Positions 34,273 to 43,441 of a stretch of DNA of 64,000 nt are shown here, piece after piece; the first letter of the stretch is position 1, and the number at the start of each line of letters is the position of its first letter. The translations under genes and the position numbers were made by a program. The DNA comes from Anaerolineales bacterium (GTDB lineage: Bacteria > Chloroflexota > Anaerolineae > Anaerolineales > UBA4823). Where the stretch lies: assembly GCA_020060465.1 (NCBI GenBank), contig JAGVAD010000008.1, forward strand, positions 1-64,000. The letters are read 5' to 3'. The notes below the pieces were generated by a model that saw nothing but the letters and a program-made list of their open reading frames with translations, ran no database searches and was not told the DNA's origin.

Positions 34273-35655
34273 TCATCCTTCTCCCATCAAGCTAAAAAAG
34301 CGAGTGAGAGCTTCGATGCCGCGGTAGAAAGTGGGCAAATGCAATTTTTCGTTTGGAGCATGCAGATTATCATCTGGCAAGCCAAAGCCGGTTAGCACCG
34401 AATCGATGCCCAACAACTGGCACATTTGGGCGGTCACCGGCACGCTGCCGCCCTCGCGGCGATAGAGTGGACGGACGCCCCAGGTGTCTTTCAGGGCGCG
34501 GTATAAAGCTTTTACGCCGGGCATATGGATATCGGTGACGGAGGGCGAGCCTCCTGCAAGTTTGATCAATTCCCAACGCACGGTGGGGGGTGCGTGCGTC
34601 TCCAGATATTGGCGCAATTGTTGATGCACCTGCTCTGGATTCTGATCTGGCACCAGGCGTGTGGAGATTTTCGCCATCGCCCGCGCCGGCAAGACGGTTT
34701 TTACACCTTCGCCGGTGAAGCCAGAAAGCAAGCCATTGATCTCCAGAGTAGGGCGCGCCCCCACCCGCTCGTTGGAGGTGTAACCCGCCTCGCCATAAAG
34801 AGCAGGTACGCCGGTTTGTTCCAGATAGAAGGCGTCATCCATCGGCAGGAGAGCCATCTCGGCGCGCTCTTCGGCGCTTAAGGGGCGGACGGAGTCGTAA
34901 AAACCGGGTAATGTGACGCGGCCATCTGCATCGTGCATACCGGCGATCAATTCACAAAGCGCCTGCGCCGGGTTATGAACTGCGCCGCCATACAAACCTG
35001 AGTGCAGGTCCTGTTCGGGGCCTGAGACGCGCAGCTCAAAATAAGCCATGCCGCGCAAACCATAGGTGATGGTGGGCACCTGTGCGCCAATCATGCCAGT
35101 ATCGGGGTTGAGGGCAAAATCGCTGGCGAGCAAATCTTTATGATCGGCGATAAACCGCTCAAGATTCGGGGAACCGATTTCCTCTTCGCCTTCGATCATA
35201 AACTTCACGTTGACCGGCAGGCCGCCGTTGCGCATGAGGGCTTCAACCGCTTTGAGAGTGATCACCACCTGACCTTTCATATCCGATGCGCCACGGGCAT
35301 ACAAATTCTCTCCGCGCTGGGTGGGTTCGAACGGCGGGCTGTTCCATAGCTCAAGCGGCTCCGCCGGCTGGACATCATAGTGACCGTAAACCAGGATGGT
35401 GGGTTTGCCTGCCCCGGCGGCGAGAATTTCGCCATAAACGACCGGGTGGCCGGCGGTGGGCAAAATTTGCACATTCTGACAGCCCAGTCTGCTCAACTGG
35501 TCGGCGACCCATTCCGCCGCCCGCAGCATATCGGCTTTGGCGTTGGGGTCAGTAGAAATGGAAGGGATGCTTACAAAATCTTTTAGGTCATCCAAGAAGC
35601 GGCTTTGGTTTTGCTTGAGGTAGGAAAGCGCCGCGGAAAGTTGATCTGCCATCAT
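34273..35655 (-). CDS. M20 family dipeptidase
   Basis: 460 residues, a di-zinc exopeptidase of the carnosinase-like (CNDP) branch. Metal and catalytic sites: YGHYDVQP (His, Asp), EGEEEIGS (Glu pair), NPDTGM, the dimer-interface His in LHSGLYGG and the last ligand in HAPNEKL. It hydrolyses dipeptides in the cytoplasm. GAGGAG lies just upstream of the first of two adjacent ATGs. Flanked downstream (same strand) by DUF1385, with a 46-base gap. Confidence 0.92.
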   Translation of the reverse strand: MMADQLSAALSYLKQNQSRFLDDLKDFVSIPSISTDPNAKADMLRAAEWVADQLSRLGCQNVQILPTAGHPVVYGEILAAGAGKPTILVYGHYDVQPAEPLELWNSPPFEPTQRGENLYARGASDMKGQVVITLKAVEALMRNGGLPVNVKFMIEGEEEIGSPNLERFIADHKDLLASDFALNPDTGMIGAQVPTITYGLRGMAYFELRVSGPEQDLHSGLYGGAVHNPAQALCELIAGMHDADGRVTLPGFYDSVRPLSAEERAEMALLPMDDAFYLEQTGVPALYGEAGYTSNERVGARPTLEINGLLSGFTGEGVKTVLPARAMAKISTRLVPDQNPEQVHQQLRQYLETHAPPTVRWELIKLAGGSPSVTDIHMPGVKALYRALKDTWGVRPLYRREGGSVPVTAQMCQLLGIDSVLTGFGLPDDNLHAPNEKLHLPTFYRGIEALTRFFSLMGEG

Positions 35656-35834
35656 TCAGCTCCTCTGGATTGAAGGTATCGCCAGGATCATTTCCTGCTC
35701 TCCTGGATTATACCCTCTCATTTGGAGATGATCGAATTTACAAATCTAGGGGATGACGCTATTTGCCGCATATACGAGAGTCAAAAGCCTCCAGTTCAGA
35801 TTACCAAACCCACCGATGCAGGGAGATGAGTGCA

Positions 35835-35918
35835 CGAACGTCCTGCAGGTTTCTGATCACACAGGCTTGTTTTTAGGGAACCTGCGGGACGTTTGGCAAT
35901 TTCGGTGAATATCAATAA
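35835..35918. repeat. Dispersed repeat family B, copy 2
   Basis: Arms AACGTCCTGCAGGTTT (35837-35852) and AACCTGCGGGACGTT (35879-35893) around a loop containing ACACAGGCTTGTTTTTAG, then 'ATTTCGGTGAATATCAATAA'. Matches 37166-37266 nearly throughout and 6455-6508 in the arms. Confidence 0.8.
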
Positions 35919-35955
35919 ACGACCGTCTCCTTATTCGGTGTTGATGAACGATAGT

Positions 35956-36073
35956 ATTGATTACTAAACCACAGAGAAGAGTGAAGAAAATCTCCGTGTA
36001 CTTCGTGCATGCTTTGAAAATAGACTCTCTGTGAGCTGGGTGGCGACATTTTCATCTTTTGGGGCGATTTGTT
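35956..36073. repeat. Dispersed repeat family A, copy 2
   Basis: Second copy of the repeat at 18502-18628, lying 38 bases after a family B copy in the 512-base gene-free gap between the M20 and DUF1361 genes. I see no gene in this gap. Confidence 0.75.
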
Positions 36074-36168
36074 GTTCTTGACAACCCCATGCTGAGATTC
36101 AATCACCAACGCTCAAGAGGGAGACGATACAATAAATGGATTTCTATTAAGCGAATTGAAGCGAGGCT

Positions 36169-36852
36169 TTAAATTTCCTTCCCGGGCCGATCCATGGAGA
36201 TAAACATCAGATAGCAGATCAGCAGGAACAGAGTGAACAAGGCGGTGAACCCAAAAAAGCGCAGGCTGTTCAATGGGTTGGCGAGGGGTCGAATGACATC
36301 TGCCAGGATGCGCTCCGAGTGCGAGAGAATGTCCCAACTGTTCCAACGCTCAAAACGGCCCAGGTAAATGCCGACGCCGGCCAGCGCCAGGGAAGAAATC
36401 GCAAACACCCAGCTCAAAATTGCACCCACGCAGGTTTTGACCAGGCGCTGCATGGTACGCAGCGAGGCTATGGCGAGAAAAATGCCCGTCCAAGAGAAAA
36501 CGATCAAGAGCAACATATCGTACCACAACGGCGTACCCGGCCGCGGCGAAAGGTGAAAGAAGTCGGTTAAGATATAAGGCGCATTGGGGAAAAACAACAG
36601 CCAAACCACACCTGGGGCGACTAACAACCACCAGCGGCGCGGAAAGAGACGGTATAAGCCATCCGCCACGATACTGAAGCCGTAAGGGATCCAGGCGAGG
36701 AACAGATTCCATACCAGGTTGGAATACACCACCAGGGCACCGCTGACGACCACCCGCCCAATATAAAGGGAGAGGGCGAAAATGCTGGAAATAAAGATGG
36801 GATAGAAAGATTGGTCGGCTAGAAACCGATGAAATTTTTTCAGAAGCTCCAT
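36169..36852 (-). CDS. DUF1361 membrane protein
   Basis: 227 residues with six or so TM helices and the family core WLLFFPNAPYILTDFFHL, SLRTMQ, and GIYLGRFERWNSWD. Function unknown. No genes are coupled to it on either side. Confidence 0.88.
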   Translation of the reverse strand: MELLKKFHRFLADQSFYPIFISSIFALSLYIGRVVVSGALVVYSNLVWNLFLAWIPYGFSIVADGLYRLFPRRWWLLVAPGVVWLLFFPNAPYILTDFFHLSPRPGTPLWYDMLLLIVFSWTGIFLAIASLRTMQRLVKTCVGAILSWVFAISSLALAGVGIYLGRFERWNSWDILSHSERILADVIRPLANPLNSLRFFGFTALFTLFLLICYLMFISMDRPGKEI

Positions 36853-37165
36853 GAAGGTATTAACGTCAATGTTGTAGTTTCAGGTTCCCAAAATGCATCA
36901 TAAAAAACGTCCAACGCGGAACGATTATACGGGATTTTTTGAATTCTGGGGAGCGAAGCAAGGATAGCGGAGGTCTAACCTCTGGCGAAGATTTCCGTGC
37001 TAAAATAGTGATCTCTACGACGAGACCGGGTTGCTGGAAGCAGCAATTCAATGGGCGGCAGGCGAAAAGTTTGCGCCACATGCCGAAAATTGTCAGACAA
37101 TTCGAGTATATCATTTCCTTAATCGGACCTGCCCTACGAACTATTGACCTTCGGATAATTCGGAT
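36853..37165. other. Gene-free gap
   Basis: Nothing coding that I can support. It contains a perfect 15-base palindrome AATTGTCAGACAATT at 37088-37102 and an isolated TGCTAAAAT that looks like an extended -10 box at 36998-37006. Confidence 0.4.
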
Positions 37166-37266
37166 ATGAACGTTCCGCAAGTTTCTGATTACACAGGCTT
37201 GTTTTTAGAGGAAGCTGCAGGACGCTTGGCAGCGACGAGATCAACCATTTCGGTGAATATCAATAA
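37166..37266. repeat. Dispersed repeat family B, copy 3, ending at the NUDIX start codon
   Basis: Same order of elements as copy 2, with a 16-base or so insertion before the shared 'ATTTCGGTGAATATCAATAA'. Its last base directly precedes the ATG at 37267, so this element forms the 5' leader of the NUDIX gene. Confidence 0.8.
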
Positions 37267-37926
37267 ATGAACGCTCGTATGCATCGAATTGAGATGAAAG
37301 AAGAAAAAGGCGCACCGCGCTGGCTGGAGTGGGCGCGAGAAATTCAGGCATTATCGCAAACCGGACTGCATTACGCGGGAGACGATTATCAACGAGAGCG
37401 TTACCGCCGTCTCAGCGAGATCGCAGCGGAGATCATCAGCGAATACACGGATTTGGAATACCCTGCGCTCATGCGCACCTTCCAGGCGCAAATCGGCTAC
37501 GCCACGCCGCGGGTGGATGTGCGCGCGGCAATCATCCAGGATGGCAAACTGCTGATGGCGCGCGAACGGCAGGATGGCGGCTGGACAATGCCAGGCGGCT
37601 GGGCAGATGTGGGTGATACACCATCCGCCGCGGTGGAGCGCGAGGCACTGGAAGAGACCGGCTTCCGCGTCAAAGCGCAACGGGTGGTGGGCATCTACGA
37701 CGCCAACCGGATGGAACCGCTAGAATTATTCCAGGCATACAAAATCGTCTTTTTATGCGAATTGCTGGATGGTGAGGCGCGACCCAGCAACGAGACTGGC
37801 GAAATCGCCTTCTTTGCCCTGGATGAGATTCCTACGCAGTTATCCGGCGAACGAACCAGGCCGCGCCATATCCTGGACGCTTTTGCGGCGCATCAAAACC
37901 CTGACTTCGTTGCCGTGTTTGATTAG
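37267..37926 (+). CDS. NUDIX hydrolase with NUDIX_N helical domain
   Basis: 219 residues. Residues 15-75 are the helical N-terminal domain (WLEWAREIQALSQTGLHYA...YQRERYRRL) found in a bacterial subfamily of ADP-ribose or CDP-choline pyrophosphatases; residues 82-210 are the NUDIX fold. Box residues: G111, D117 in place of the usual first Glu, R125, E126, E129, E130, G132. The start at 37267 abuts a repeat and lacks a ribosome-binding site; ATG 37279 or 37294 are equally possible. It precedes the amidohydrolase by 18 bases and may be first in the F420-region operon. Confidence 0.85.
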   Translation: MNARMHRIEMKEEKGAPRWLEWAREIQALSQTGLHYAGDDYQRERYRRLSEIAAEIISEYTDLEYPALMRTFQAQIGYATPRVDVRAAIIQDGKLLMARERQDGGWTMPGGWADVGDTPSAAVEREALEETGFRVKAQRVVGIYDANRMEPLELFQAYKIVFLCELLDGEARPSNETGEIAFFALDEIPTQLSGERTRPRHILDAFAAHQNPDFVAVFD

Positions 37927-37944
37927 TTGAGAAAAGGTGGAAAG

Positions 37945-39294
37945 ATGTTAATCACCAATGCGACCCTGATTACCTGGGAAGAAGAGAATCGGGTGTTGCC
38001 CGACTATGCAATTTTGATCCGCGATAGTCGCATTGTGGAGATCGGCGCGCAGGCAGAGATGGCGGCGAGACACCCGCAGGAAGAGCGCGTGGATGCGCGC
38101 GGCCAGTACGTGATGCCCGGCAATATTTGCGCCCACACACACTTTTACGGCGCATTCGCTCGCGGCCTGGCGATCCCCGGGTCGGCGCCAAAGGATTTCC
38201 CGGAAATTTTGCAAAAGCTATGGTGGCCGCTGGATCGTTCGCTGACGGATGAAGATGTACGCCTGTCGGCGCTGGTGATGCTGGTAGATGCCATCAAGCA
38301 TGGCACCACCACGCTGATTGACCATCACGCCTCGCCAAACGCTATTGACGGATCATTGGATCTCATCGCCGAGGCGGTCAATCAATCCGGCTTGCGGGCA
38401 GTCCTATGCTATGAAGTCACCGATCGAGATGGGATGGAAAAATCTCGCGCCGGCATCGCGGAAAATGTGCGCTTTCTGCGCCGTCTATCCAACGAGCGCC
38501 TGGCAGGAGGCCGTGTGGCGGCGACCTTTGGTCTACACGCCAGCCTGACGCTCTCGGAAGCCACGCTGGACGCCTGCCGCGAAGCCGCGCCGCAGGGGGT
38601 TGGTTTCCATATCCATGTCGCCGAGCATGAGGCGGATGAGTATGACAGCCTGGCAAAATCTGGCAAGCGAGTGGTGGATCGGCTGCACGACCACGGCATC
38701 TTGGGGCCGAATACGATCGTGGCGCACGCCATTCACATTGACAGCCGGGAAGCCTGTCTGTTGGCGGAGACCGGTACAACGGTGACGCACCAGCCACGCT
38801 CAAACATGAATAACGGAGTGGGCGCGGCGGATGTAGAGAGCCTGATGCGCCTGGGGGTCAACGTTTGCCTGGGCACCGATGGATTCTCGCACACGATGTG
38901 GGAAGAATGGAAAAGCGCCTATCTACTGCATAAGGTCATGCGCCGTGATCCGCGGCGCATGAACGGGGCAGATGTGGTGAAAATGGGGGTGTATCACAAT
39001 GCGCGCCTCGCCGGGCGCTTTTTCCCGGATGCGCCGTTGGGTGTGCTGACGCCAGGGGCGCATGCCGATTTGATCTTCGTGGACTATCACCCCCACACCC
39101 CACTCACTGCGGGCAATCTGCCCTGGCAGATTATCTTCGGTTTCCACGAGAGCATGGTCACTTCGACGATGGTCGCTGGCAAATTTCTCATGCGCGAGCG
39201 CCAATTGCTGACCCTGGATGAAGTTGAAATTGCCGCACAAGCGCGCCAGCAGGCGCCTGCCGTCTGGGAACGATATTACCGCCAGTTCCAATAA
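37945..39294 (+). CDS. SsnA-like metal-dependent amidohydrolase
   Basis: 449 residues of the amidohydrolase superfamily (chlorohydrolase/cytosine-deaminase branch). Metal ligands: HTHFYG near residue 62, the Glu/His of HVAEHEADE, HAIHID, and the Asp of LGTDGFSH. The sequence TVTHQPRSNMNNGVG is typical of putative aminohydrolase SsnA. It probably deaminates or hydrolyses an N-heterocycle; the substrate is not known. ATG 37945 is preceded by AAAGGTGG; an in-frame start at 37927 is less good. The 54-base gap to the F420 reductase gene suggests co-transcription. Confidence 0.82.
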   Translation: MLITNATLITWEEENRVLPDYAILIRDSRIVEIGAQAEMAARHPQEERVDARGQYVMPGNICAHTHFYGAFARGLAIPGSAPKDFPEILQKLWWPLDRSLTDEDVRLSALVMLVDAIKHGTTTLIDHHASPNAIDGSLDLIAEAVNQSGLRAVLCYEVTDRDGMEKSRAGIAENVRFLRRLSNERLAGGRVAATFGLHASLTLSEATLDACREAAPQGVGFHIHVAEHEADEYDSLAKSGKRVVDRLHDHGILGPNTIVAHAIHIDSREACLLAETGTTVTHQPRSNMNNGVGAADVESLMRLGVNVCLGTDGFSHTMWEEWKSAYLLHKVMRRDPRRMNGADVVKMGVYHNARLAGRFFPDAPLGVLTPGAHADLIFVDYHPHTPLTAGNLPWQIIFGFHESMVTSTMVAGKFLMRERQLLTLDEVEIAAQARQQAPAVWERYYRQFQ

Positions 39295-39348
39295 TCACTT
39301 TTCTCTCTGGAGCGGCTGCACTCTAGAGAGGTTCATCGAGGAGAAGGG

Positions 39349-40017
39349 ATGTCTGAAAACAAACTACCTACCATTGCGATCCTGGGCGGCACCGGCAAGG
39401 AAGGGCCTGGGCTGGCCATGCGCTGGGCCAGCGCGGGTTATCCGATTATCATCGGGTCGCGTCAGGAAGAGAAAGCCCAGGCAACTGCCGCTGAGTTGCG
39501 CCAAAAGTTGAAGCTGGAGAACATTCACGGCATGGAAAACAGCGCTGCGGCGCGGCAAGCCGACCTGTGCGTGCTTACGGTGGTGCAAGCGGCGCATCAG
39601 TCTGCTTTAGAGGGTCTAAAAGAGGCGCTACAGGGTAAGATTCTGGTGGACGCCACGGCGCGGGTGGATTTTCGCGACCCGCGCCCGCCGGCGCCGCCTT
39701 CCGCCGCCCGCCTGGCGCAGAATATTCTGGGCGAGGGGGTGCGTATGGTGGCAGCTTTCCAAAATGTACCTGCCCACGCCTTGAAGAAAAATCCGGGGCA
39801 ACCGATGGATGCCGATGTATTGGTCTGCGCCGATGACGTGGAAGCCGCCGAACAGGTTATCCGCCTGGCGGAAGCGGGCGGCATGCGCGCTTACTACGCT
39901 GGCGGCCTGGATAATGCGCTGGTCGTCGAAGGCATCACTTCGCTCTTGATCAGCATCAACCAGCATTACGGCGTCAAAACCGCCAGCATCCGCGTCACCG
40001 GTATTGACCATTCATGA
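39349..40017 (+). CDS. npdG: F420H2:NADP oxidoreductase
   Basis: 222 residues, a Rossmann protein starting TIAILGGTGKEGPGLAMRWA with the NADP-selective GSRQEEKA loop. It transfers hydride between F420H2 and NADP+, linking the F420 pool to NADPH. A GAGGAGAAGGG site precedes the ATG, and the stop overlaps the cofE start by 4 bases. Confidence 0.88.
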   Translation: MSENKLPTIAILGGTGKEGPGLAMRWASAGYPIIIGSRQEEKAQATAAELRQKLKLENIHGMENSAAARQADLCVLTVVQAAHQSALEGLKEALQGKILVDATARVDFRDPRPPAPPSAARLAQNILGEGVRMVAAFQNVPAHALKKNPGQPMDADVLVCADDVEAAEQVIRLAEAGGMRAYYAGGLDNALVVEGITSLLISINQHYGVKTASIRVTGIDHS

Positions 40018-40784
40018 CGGCACTTACGCTAACCCCACTGCCAGGCATTCCCCTCATCCAGCCCGGAGATGACCTGGCGCAGGTCATTTTAGAGGCGCTG
40101 AAACGGGCGAACATCGAGCTGTCAGACGGCGATATCCTTGTCCTGGCGCAAAAAATCGTCTCCAAGGCGGAAGGACGTCTGGTGAACCTGGCGGAAATAC
40201 AACCTTCGCCGCGGGCGATAGAATTGGCGCAAAAGGCGCAGAAAGACCCGCGCTTGGTAGAGGTGATCCTGCGCGAAAGCCGGGAGGTGCTGCGCACGCG
40301 CCCGGGGACGATCATCGTCGAACACCGTCTGGGTTTCATATGCGCCAGCGCCGGCGTGGATCATTCCAACGTGCAGGGTGGGAGTGAAACCACGCAAGAT
40401 TGGGCGCTCTTGCTGCCCGAGGACCCCGACGCATCGGCGCGGGCAATCCGGGGGCGATTGGAGGCAGCCAGTGGCGTTCACATCGGGGTGTTGATTATTG
40501 ATTCGCACGGGCGCGCCTGGCGGCTGGGCACGGTGGGCGTGGCGATTGGATTATCGGGGCTGCCTGGGTTGGTAGATTTACGCGGCTGTCCAGACCTGTT
40601 CGACTTTCGTCTGCAAATCACCCAGGTGGGCGCGGCAGATGAACTGGCTGCCGCCGCGTCGCTGGTGATGGGTCAGGCCGCGGAGGGCACACCTGTGGTT
40701 CACGTGCGTGGTTTCCCGTATCCGCTCAGAGAGGCCTCGTTAAGTGAGCTGCTGCGACCCAAAGAACAAGACCTTTTTCGCTGA
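40014..40784 (+). CDS. cofE: Coenzyme F420-0:L-glutamate ligase
   Basis: 256 residues. CofE adds gamma-linked glutamate to F420-0 using GTP. Visible: DGDILVLAQKIVSKAEGR at the N-terminus, the metal-binding SAGVDHSN region, LLPEDPDASA and DSHGRAWRLGTVGVAIG. It overlaps npdG by 4 bases and is followed after 9 bases by the pyrophosphatase-nitroreductase fusion. In actinobacteria FbiB is CofE fused to a nitroreductase; here CofE stands alone. Confidence 0.9.
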   Translation: MTALTLTPLPGIPLIQPGDDLAQVILEALKRANIELSDGDILVLAQKIVSKAEGRLVNLAEIQPSPRAIELAQKAQKDPRLVEVILRESREVLRTRPGTIIVEHRLGFICASAGVDHSNVQGGSETTQDWALLLPEDPDASARAIRGRLEAASGVHIGVLIIDSHGRAWRLGTVGVAIGLSGLPGLVDLRGCPDLFDFRLQITQVGAADELAAAASLVMGQAAEGTPVVHVRGFPYPLREASLSELLRPKEQDLFR

Positions 40785-40793
40785 AAAAAAGCT

Positions 40794-41729
40794 GTGTTAG
40801 ATTTTTGGGATTATCTGGATCGCCTGATTGCAGAAAGCCGTATTGTGATTGACCGCCCACGCGGCTCGGCGCACCCTCATTACCCAGAATTGATCTATCC
40901 CCTGGATTACGGCTACCTGGATCAGACCCATGCCATAGATGGCGCTGGGGTAGATGTCTGGCTGGGTTCGCAATCTGAACGCACGCTGGAGGCAGTGGCG
41001 CTGACGGTAGATCTGCACAAACGGGATGTCGAAGTGAAGCTGCTGCTGGGATGCAACGCGGCGGAAAAGCAAATGGTGCTGGATTTCCTCAATGGCTCTT
41101 CGATGCGCGCTGAAATCGTCTATCGGGATGCCGGACTGGCATGGTTGAAAAGTCGGCGTTCGGTGCGCCGGTTTTCATCGCAGGAGGTTTCGCGTCATCT
41201 GATTGAGCAAATCCTCGCCGCGGCGACCTGGGCGCCATCGGCGCACAATCGCCAACCCTGGCGCTTCGCGGTGATCGCCATGGCGCAGCATAAGACTCGC
41301 CTGGCGCAAGCGCTTGGGGAGGCTTTTCAGCGCGACCTGGCTCTGGATGGGCTGCCCGAACATGAAATCGTCGCCCAGGTGGAGCGCTCGCGTCAGCGCA
41401 TTCAACAAGCGCCGGTGGTCATTTTGCTCTGCCTGGATCGCTCGGCGGGAGATGTATACCCGGATGAAAAACGCCAGCAAGCCGAATATCTGATGGGCGT
41501 GCAAAGCGCAGCGCTGGCGGGCGGCTATCTATTGTTGGCGGCGCACGCAGTCGGTCTGGCTGGGGTGTGGATGTGCGCCCCGCTCTTTGCACCGGCGACC
41601 GCCCAACAGGCGCTGGATCTGCCACTGACCTGGGAGCCGCAGGCTTTGATTTTGCTGGGTTACCCCGCTCAAGTTCCGCCCGCCCGGGAGCGGCGACCCA
41701 TTGAAGAAATCGCTCGTTTCTGGTATTAA
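40794..41729 (+). CDS. Inorganic-pyrophosphatase-like domain fused to a nitroreductase
   Basis: 311 residues, GTG start. Residues 1-105 match soluble inorganic pyrophosphatases: IDRPRGS, YPLDYGYLDQT, DGAGVDVW in place of the DGDPxDV motif (the middle Asp is Ala), and KRDVEVKLLLG. Residues 112-311 are an FMN-dependent nitroreductase (RSVRRFSSQEV, APSAHNRQPWRFA, and GVWMCAPLFAP). Placed between cofE and cofD, the nitroreductase probably reduces dehydro-F420-0, as the C-terminal half of FbiB does. The PPase-like domain may clear PPi made by CofC, though partial loss of metal ligands leaves its activity open. Confidence 0.8.
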   Translation: MLDFWDYLDRLIAESRIVIDRPRGSAHPHYPELIYPLDYGYLDQTHAIDGAGVDVWLGSQSERTLEAVALTVDLHKRDVEVKLLLGCNAAEKQMVLDFLNGSSMRAEIVYRDAGLAWLKSRRSVRRFSSQEVSRHLIEQILAAATWAPSAHNRQPWRFAVIAMAQHKTRLAQALGEAFQRDLALDGLPEHEIVAQVERSRQRIQQAPVVILLCLDRSAGDVYPDEKRQQAEYLMGVQSAALAGGYLLLAAHAVGLAGVWMCAPLFAPATAQQALDLPLTWEPQALILLGYPAQVPPARERRPIEEIARFWY

Positions 41730-41740
41730 ACAAAGCATAA

Positions 41741-42727
41741 ATGACAGCAAATTCTGCAACCCAAGCTCCCACACCCTTGCCTGTCGCGCCGCGCGTGGTT
41801 GCCCTGGCAGGCGGAGTAGGCGGCGCCCGCCTGGCAGATGGCCTGGCTCAGGTGTTGCCGCCGGAAAACCTGACCATCATCGTAAACACCGGCGATGATT
41901 TCGAACATCTGGGGTTGTACATCTGCCCGGATGTGGACACAGTGTGCTACACTCTGGCCGGGCTCTCCAACCCAGCCACGGGGTGGGGGCGCGCCGACGA
42001 AACCTGGCAGGCGCTGGAAAGCCTGGGCGCGCTGGGCGGGCCAACCTGGTTTCGATTGGGCGACCGCGACCTGGGGCTACACCTGGAACGCACCCGCCGA
42101 CTACGCATGGGGCAAAGCCTCAGTCTGGTGACGCAGCATTTTTGCCGCGCCATGGGGATCGGCGCAGCAGTGCTGCCAATGAGCGATGACGCGACGCCGA
42201 CTTGGGTGTATACTATCGAAGGAGATTTGCCGTTTCAAGAATACTTTGTGCGCCACCAATGCCAGCCAAAGGTGACGGGTTTTCGGTTCGAAGGCGCAGA
42301 ACGCGCCCGCCCATCGCCTGGTGTGTTGGAGGCGCTGGACAGAGCAGACCTGGTGGTGATTTGTCCATCGAACCCATGGGTGAGTATTGATCCAATTTTA
42401 GCCATTCCAGGCATCCGCCCGGCTGTGCAGGCTCGCCGGGTGGTCGCTGTTTCTCCGATCATCGGCGGGCAAACGGTGAAGGGGCCGGCGGGGAAAATGT
42501 TCCTGGAATTGGGCATTACGCCCAGCGCGCTGGCAGTAGCGGAACATTACGCCGAGTTACTGACCGGTTTTGTGCTGGACCGGGTGGACGAAAACCTGGC
42601 AGAGCAAATTCAAGCGCTGAAGGTGCAAACTTTGGCGACGGATACGATCATGAAAACGCCCCTGGACAGGGCACGACTGGCAAAGGAGGTGGTAGAGTTC
42701 GGGTTGAGGTTATCTCATTCATCATAA
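41741..42727 (+). CDS. cofD: 2-phospho-L-lactate (or PEP) transferase CofD
   Basis: 328 residues. Start region VALAGGVGGARLADGLAQV, then IVNTGDDFEHLGLYICPDVD, and FVRHQCQP further on: the CofD/FbiA signature. It joins the lactyl- or enolpyruvyl-diphosphoguanosine to Fo, giving F420-0 or its dehydro form. 11 bases after the preceding gene, in the same operon. Confidence 0.93.
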   Translation: MTANSATQAPTPLPVAPRVVALAGGVGGARLADGLAQVLPPENLTIIVNTGDDFEHLGLYICPDVDTVCYTLAGLSNPATGWGRADETWQALESLGALGGPTWFRLGDRDLGLHLERTRRLRMGQSLSLVTQHFCRAMGIGAAVLPMSDDATPTWVYTIEGDLPFQEYFVRHQCQPKVTGFRFEGAERARPSPGVLEALDRADLVVICPSNPWVSIDPILAIPGIRPAVQARRVVAVSPIIGGQTVKGPAGKMFLELGITPSALAVAEHYAELLTGFVLDRVDENLAEQIQALKVQTLATDTIMKTPLDRARLAKEVVEFGLRLSHSS

Positions 42728-42809
42728 CAAGAAGAGGATTCGCCCTCACGCCAACCTTATGAAACAATCCATGCAGTTCAGAACCTTCTAAAGAAAGGGA
42801 GATGCTCGG

Positions 42810-43415
42810 ATGACCCTGTGGGCGATTGTCCCTGTAAAACCTCTACGCTCTGGAAAATCTCGCCTGGCAGAGGTGCTTACGCCTGACGAGCGCGCCGACT
42901 TGAATCGTCGCATGTTGGCGCACACGCTGGATACGTTAACGGCAATCCCAGAAATTGAGCATGTGTTGGTCGTCAGCCGAGACCAGGCTGCCCTGGCTCT
43001 GGCGCGAGAATATGGAGCGCGCACGGTGCAGGAAAACGGCGCTCCCCAATTGAACCTGGCGCTTGCCAGAGCGACCATTGTGGCGCAGAACTACGCCACT
43101 CGAGGCGTGCTGGTGGTGCCAGCGGATTTACCCCTGATTACCCCTGAAGATGTACGTTTAATGTTAGAGCGCGCCCAGAAACCGCCGGTGGTCGTCGTCG
43201 CGCCAGATCGCCGACGCGAGGGGACGAACGCTTTATTGGTTTGCCCGGCGGGTTTGATTGAATATGAATATGGGCCTGAATCGTTCAAACGGCACTGTGC
43301 GCGTGCCTTGCAAGCCGGGGCGCGACTGGAAATTTGCGAACTGCCCTCGCTGGCTTTGGACATGGATTTGCCGGAAGACCTGGAACTGGTCAGCGAGACG
43401 CTGGAAAATGATTAG
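42810..43415 (+). CDS. cofC: 2-phospho-L-lactate/PEP guanylyltransferase CofC
   Basis: 201 residues of the MobA-like nucleotidyltransferase fold: WAIVPVKPLRSGKSRLAEVL, VLVVPADLPLI with the metal Asp, and a C-terminal DMDLPEDLEL. It activates the three-carbon acid with GTP, releasing PPi, for CofD. GGGAG upstream of ATG 42810. Separated from cofD by 82 bases with no obvious terminator. Confidence 0.9.
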   Translation: MTLWAIVPVKPLRSGKSRLAEVLTPDERADLNRRMLAHTLDTLTAIPEIEHVLVVSRDQAALALAREYGARTVQENGAPQLNLALARATIVAQNYATRGVLVVPADLPLITPEDVRLMLERAQKPPVVVVAPDRRREGTNALLVCPAGLIEYEYGPESFKRHCARALQAGARLEICELPSLALDMDLPEDLELVSETLEND

Positions 43416-43441
43416 ACCTGGATTGATTCCCTGGAGGAACT

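Noticed and set aside
36866-37180. Overlapping small ORFs on both strands between the DUF1361 and NUDIX genes
   Set aside because: No recognisable domain, no ribosome-binding site, and the region overlaps repeat family B; treated as non-coding.
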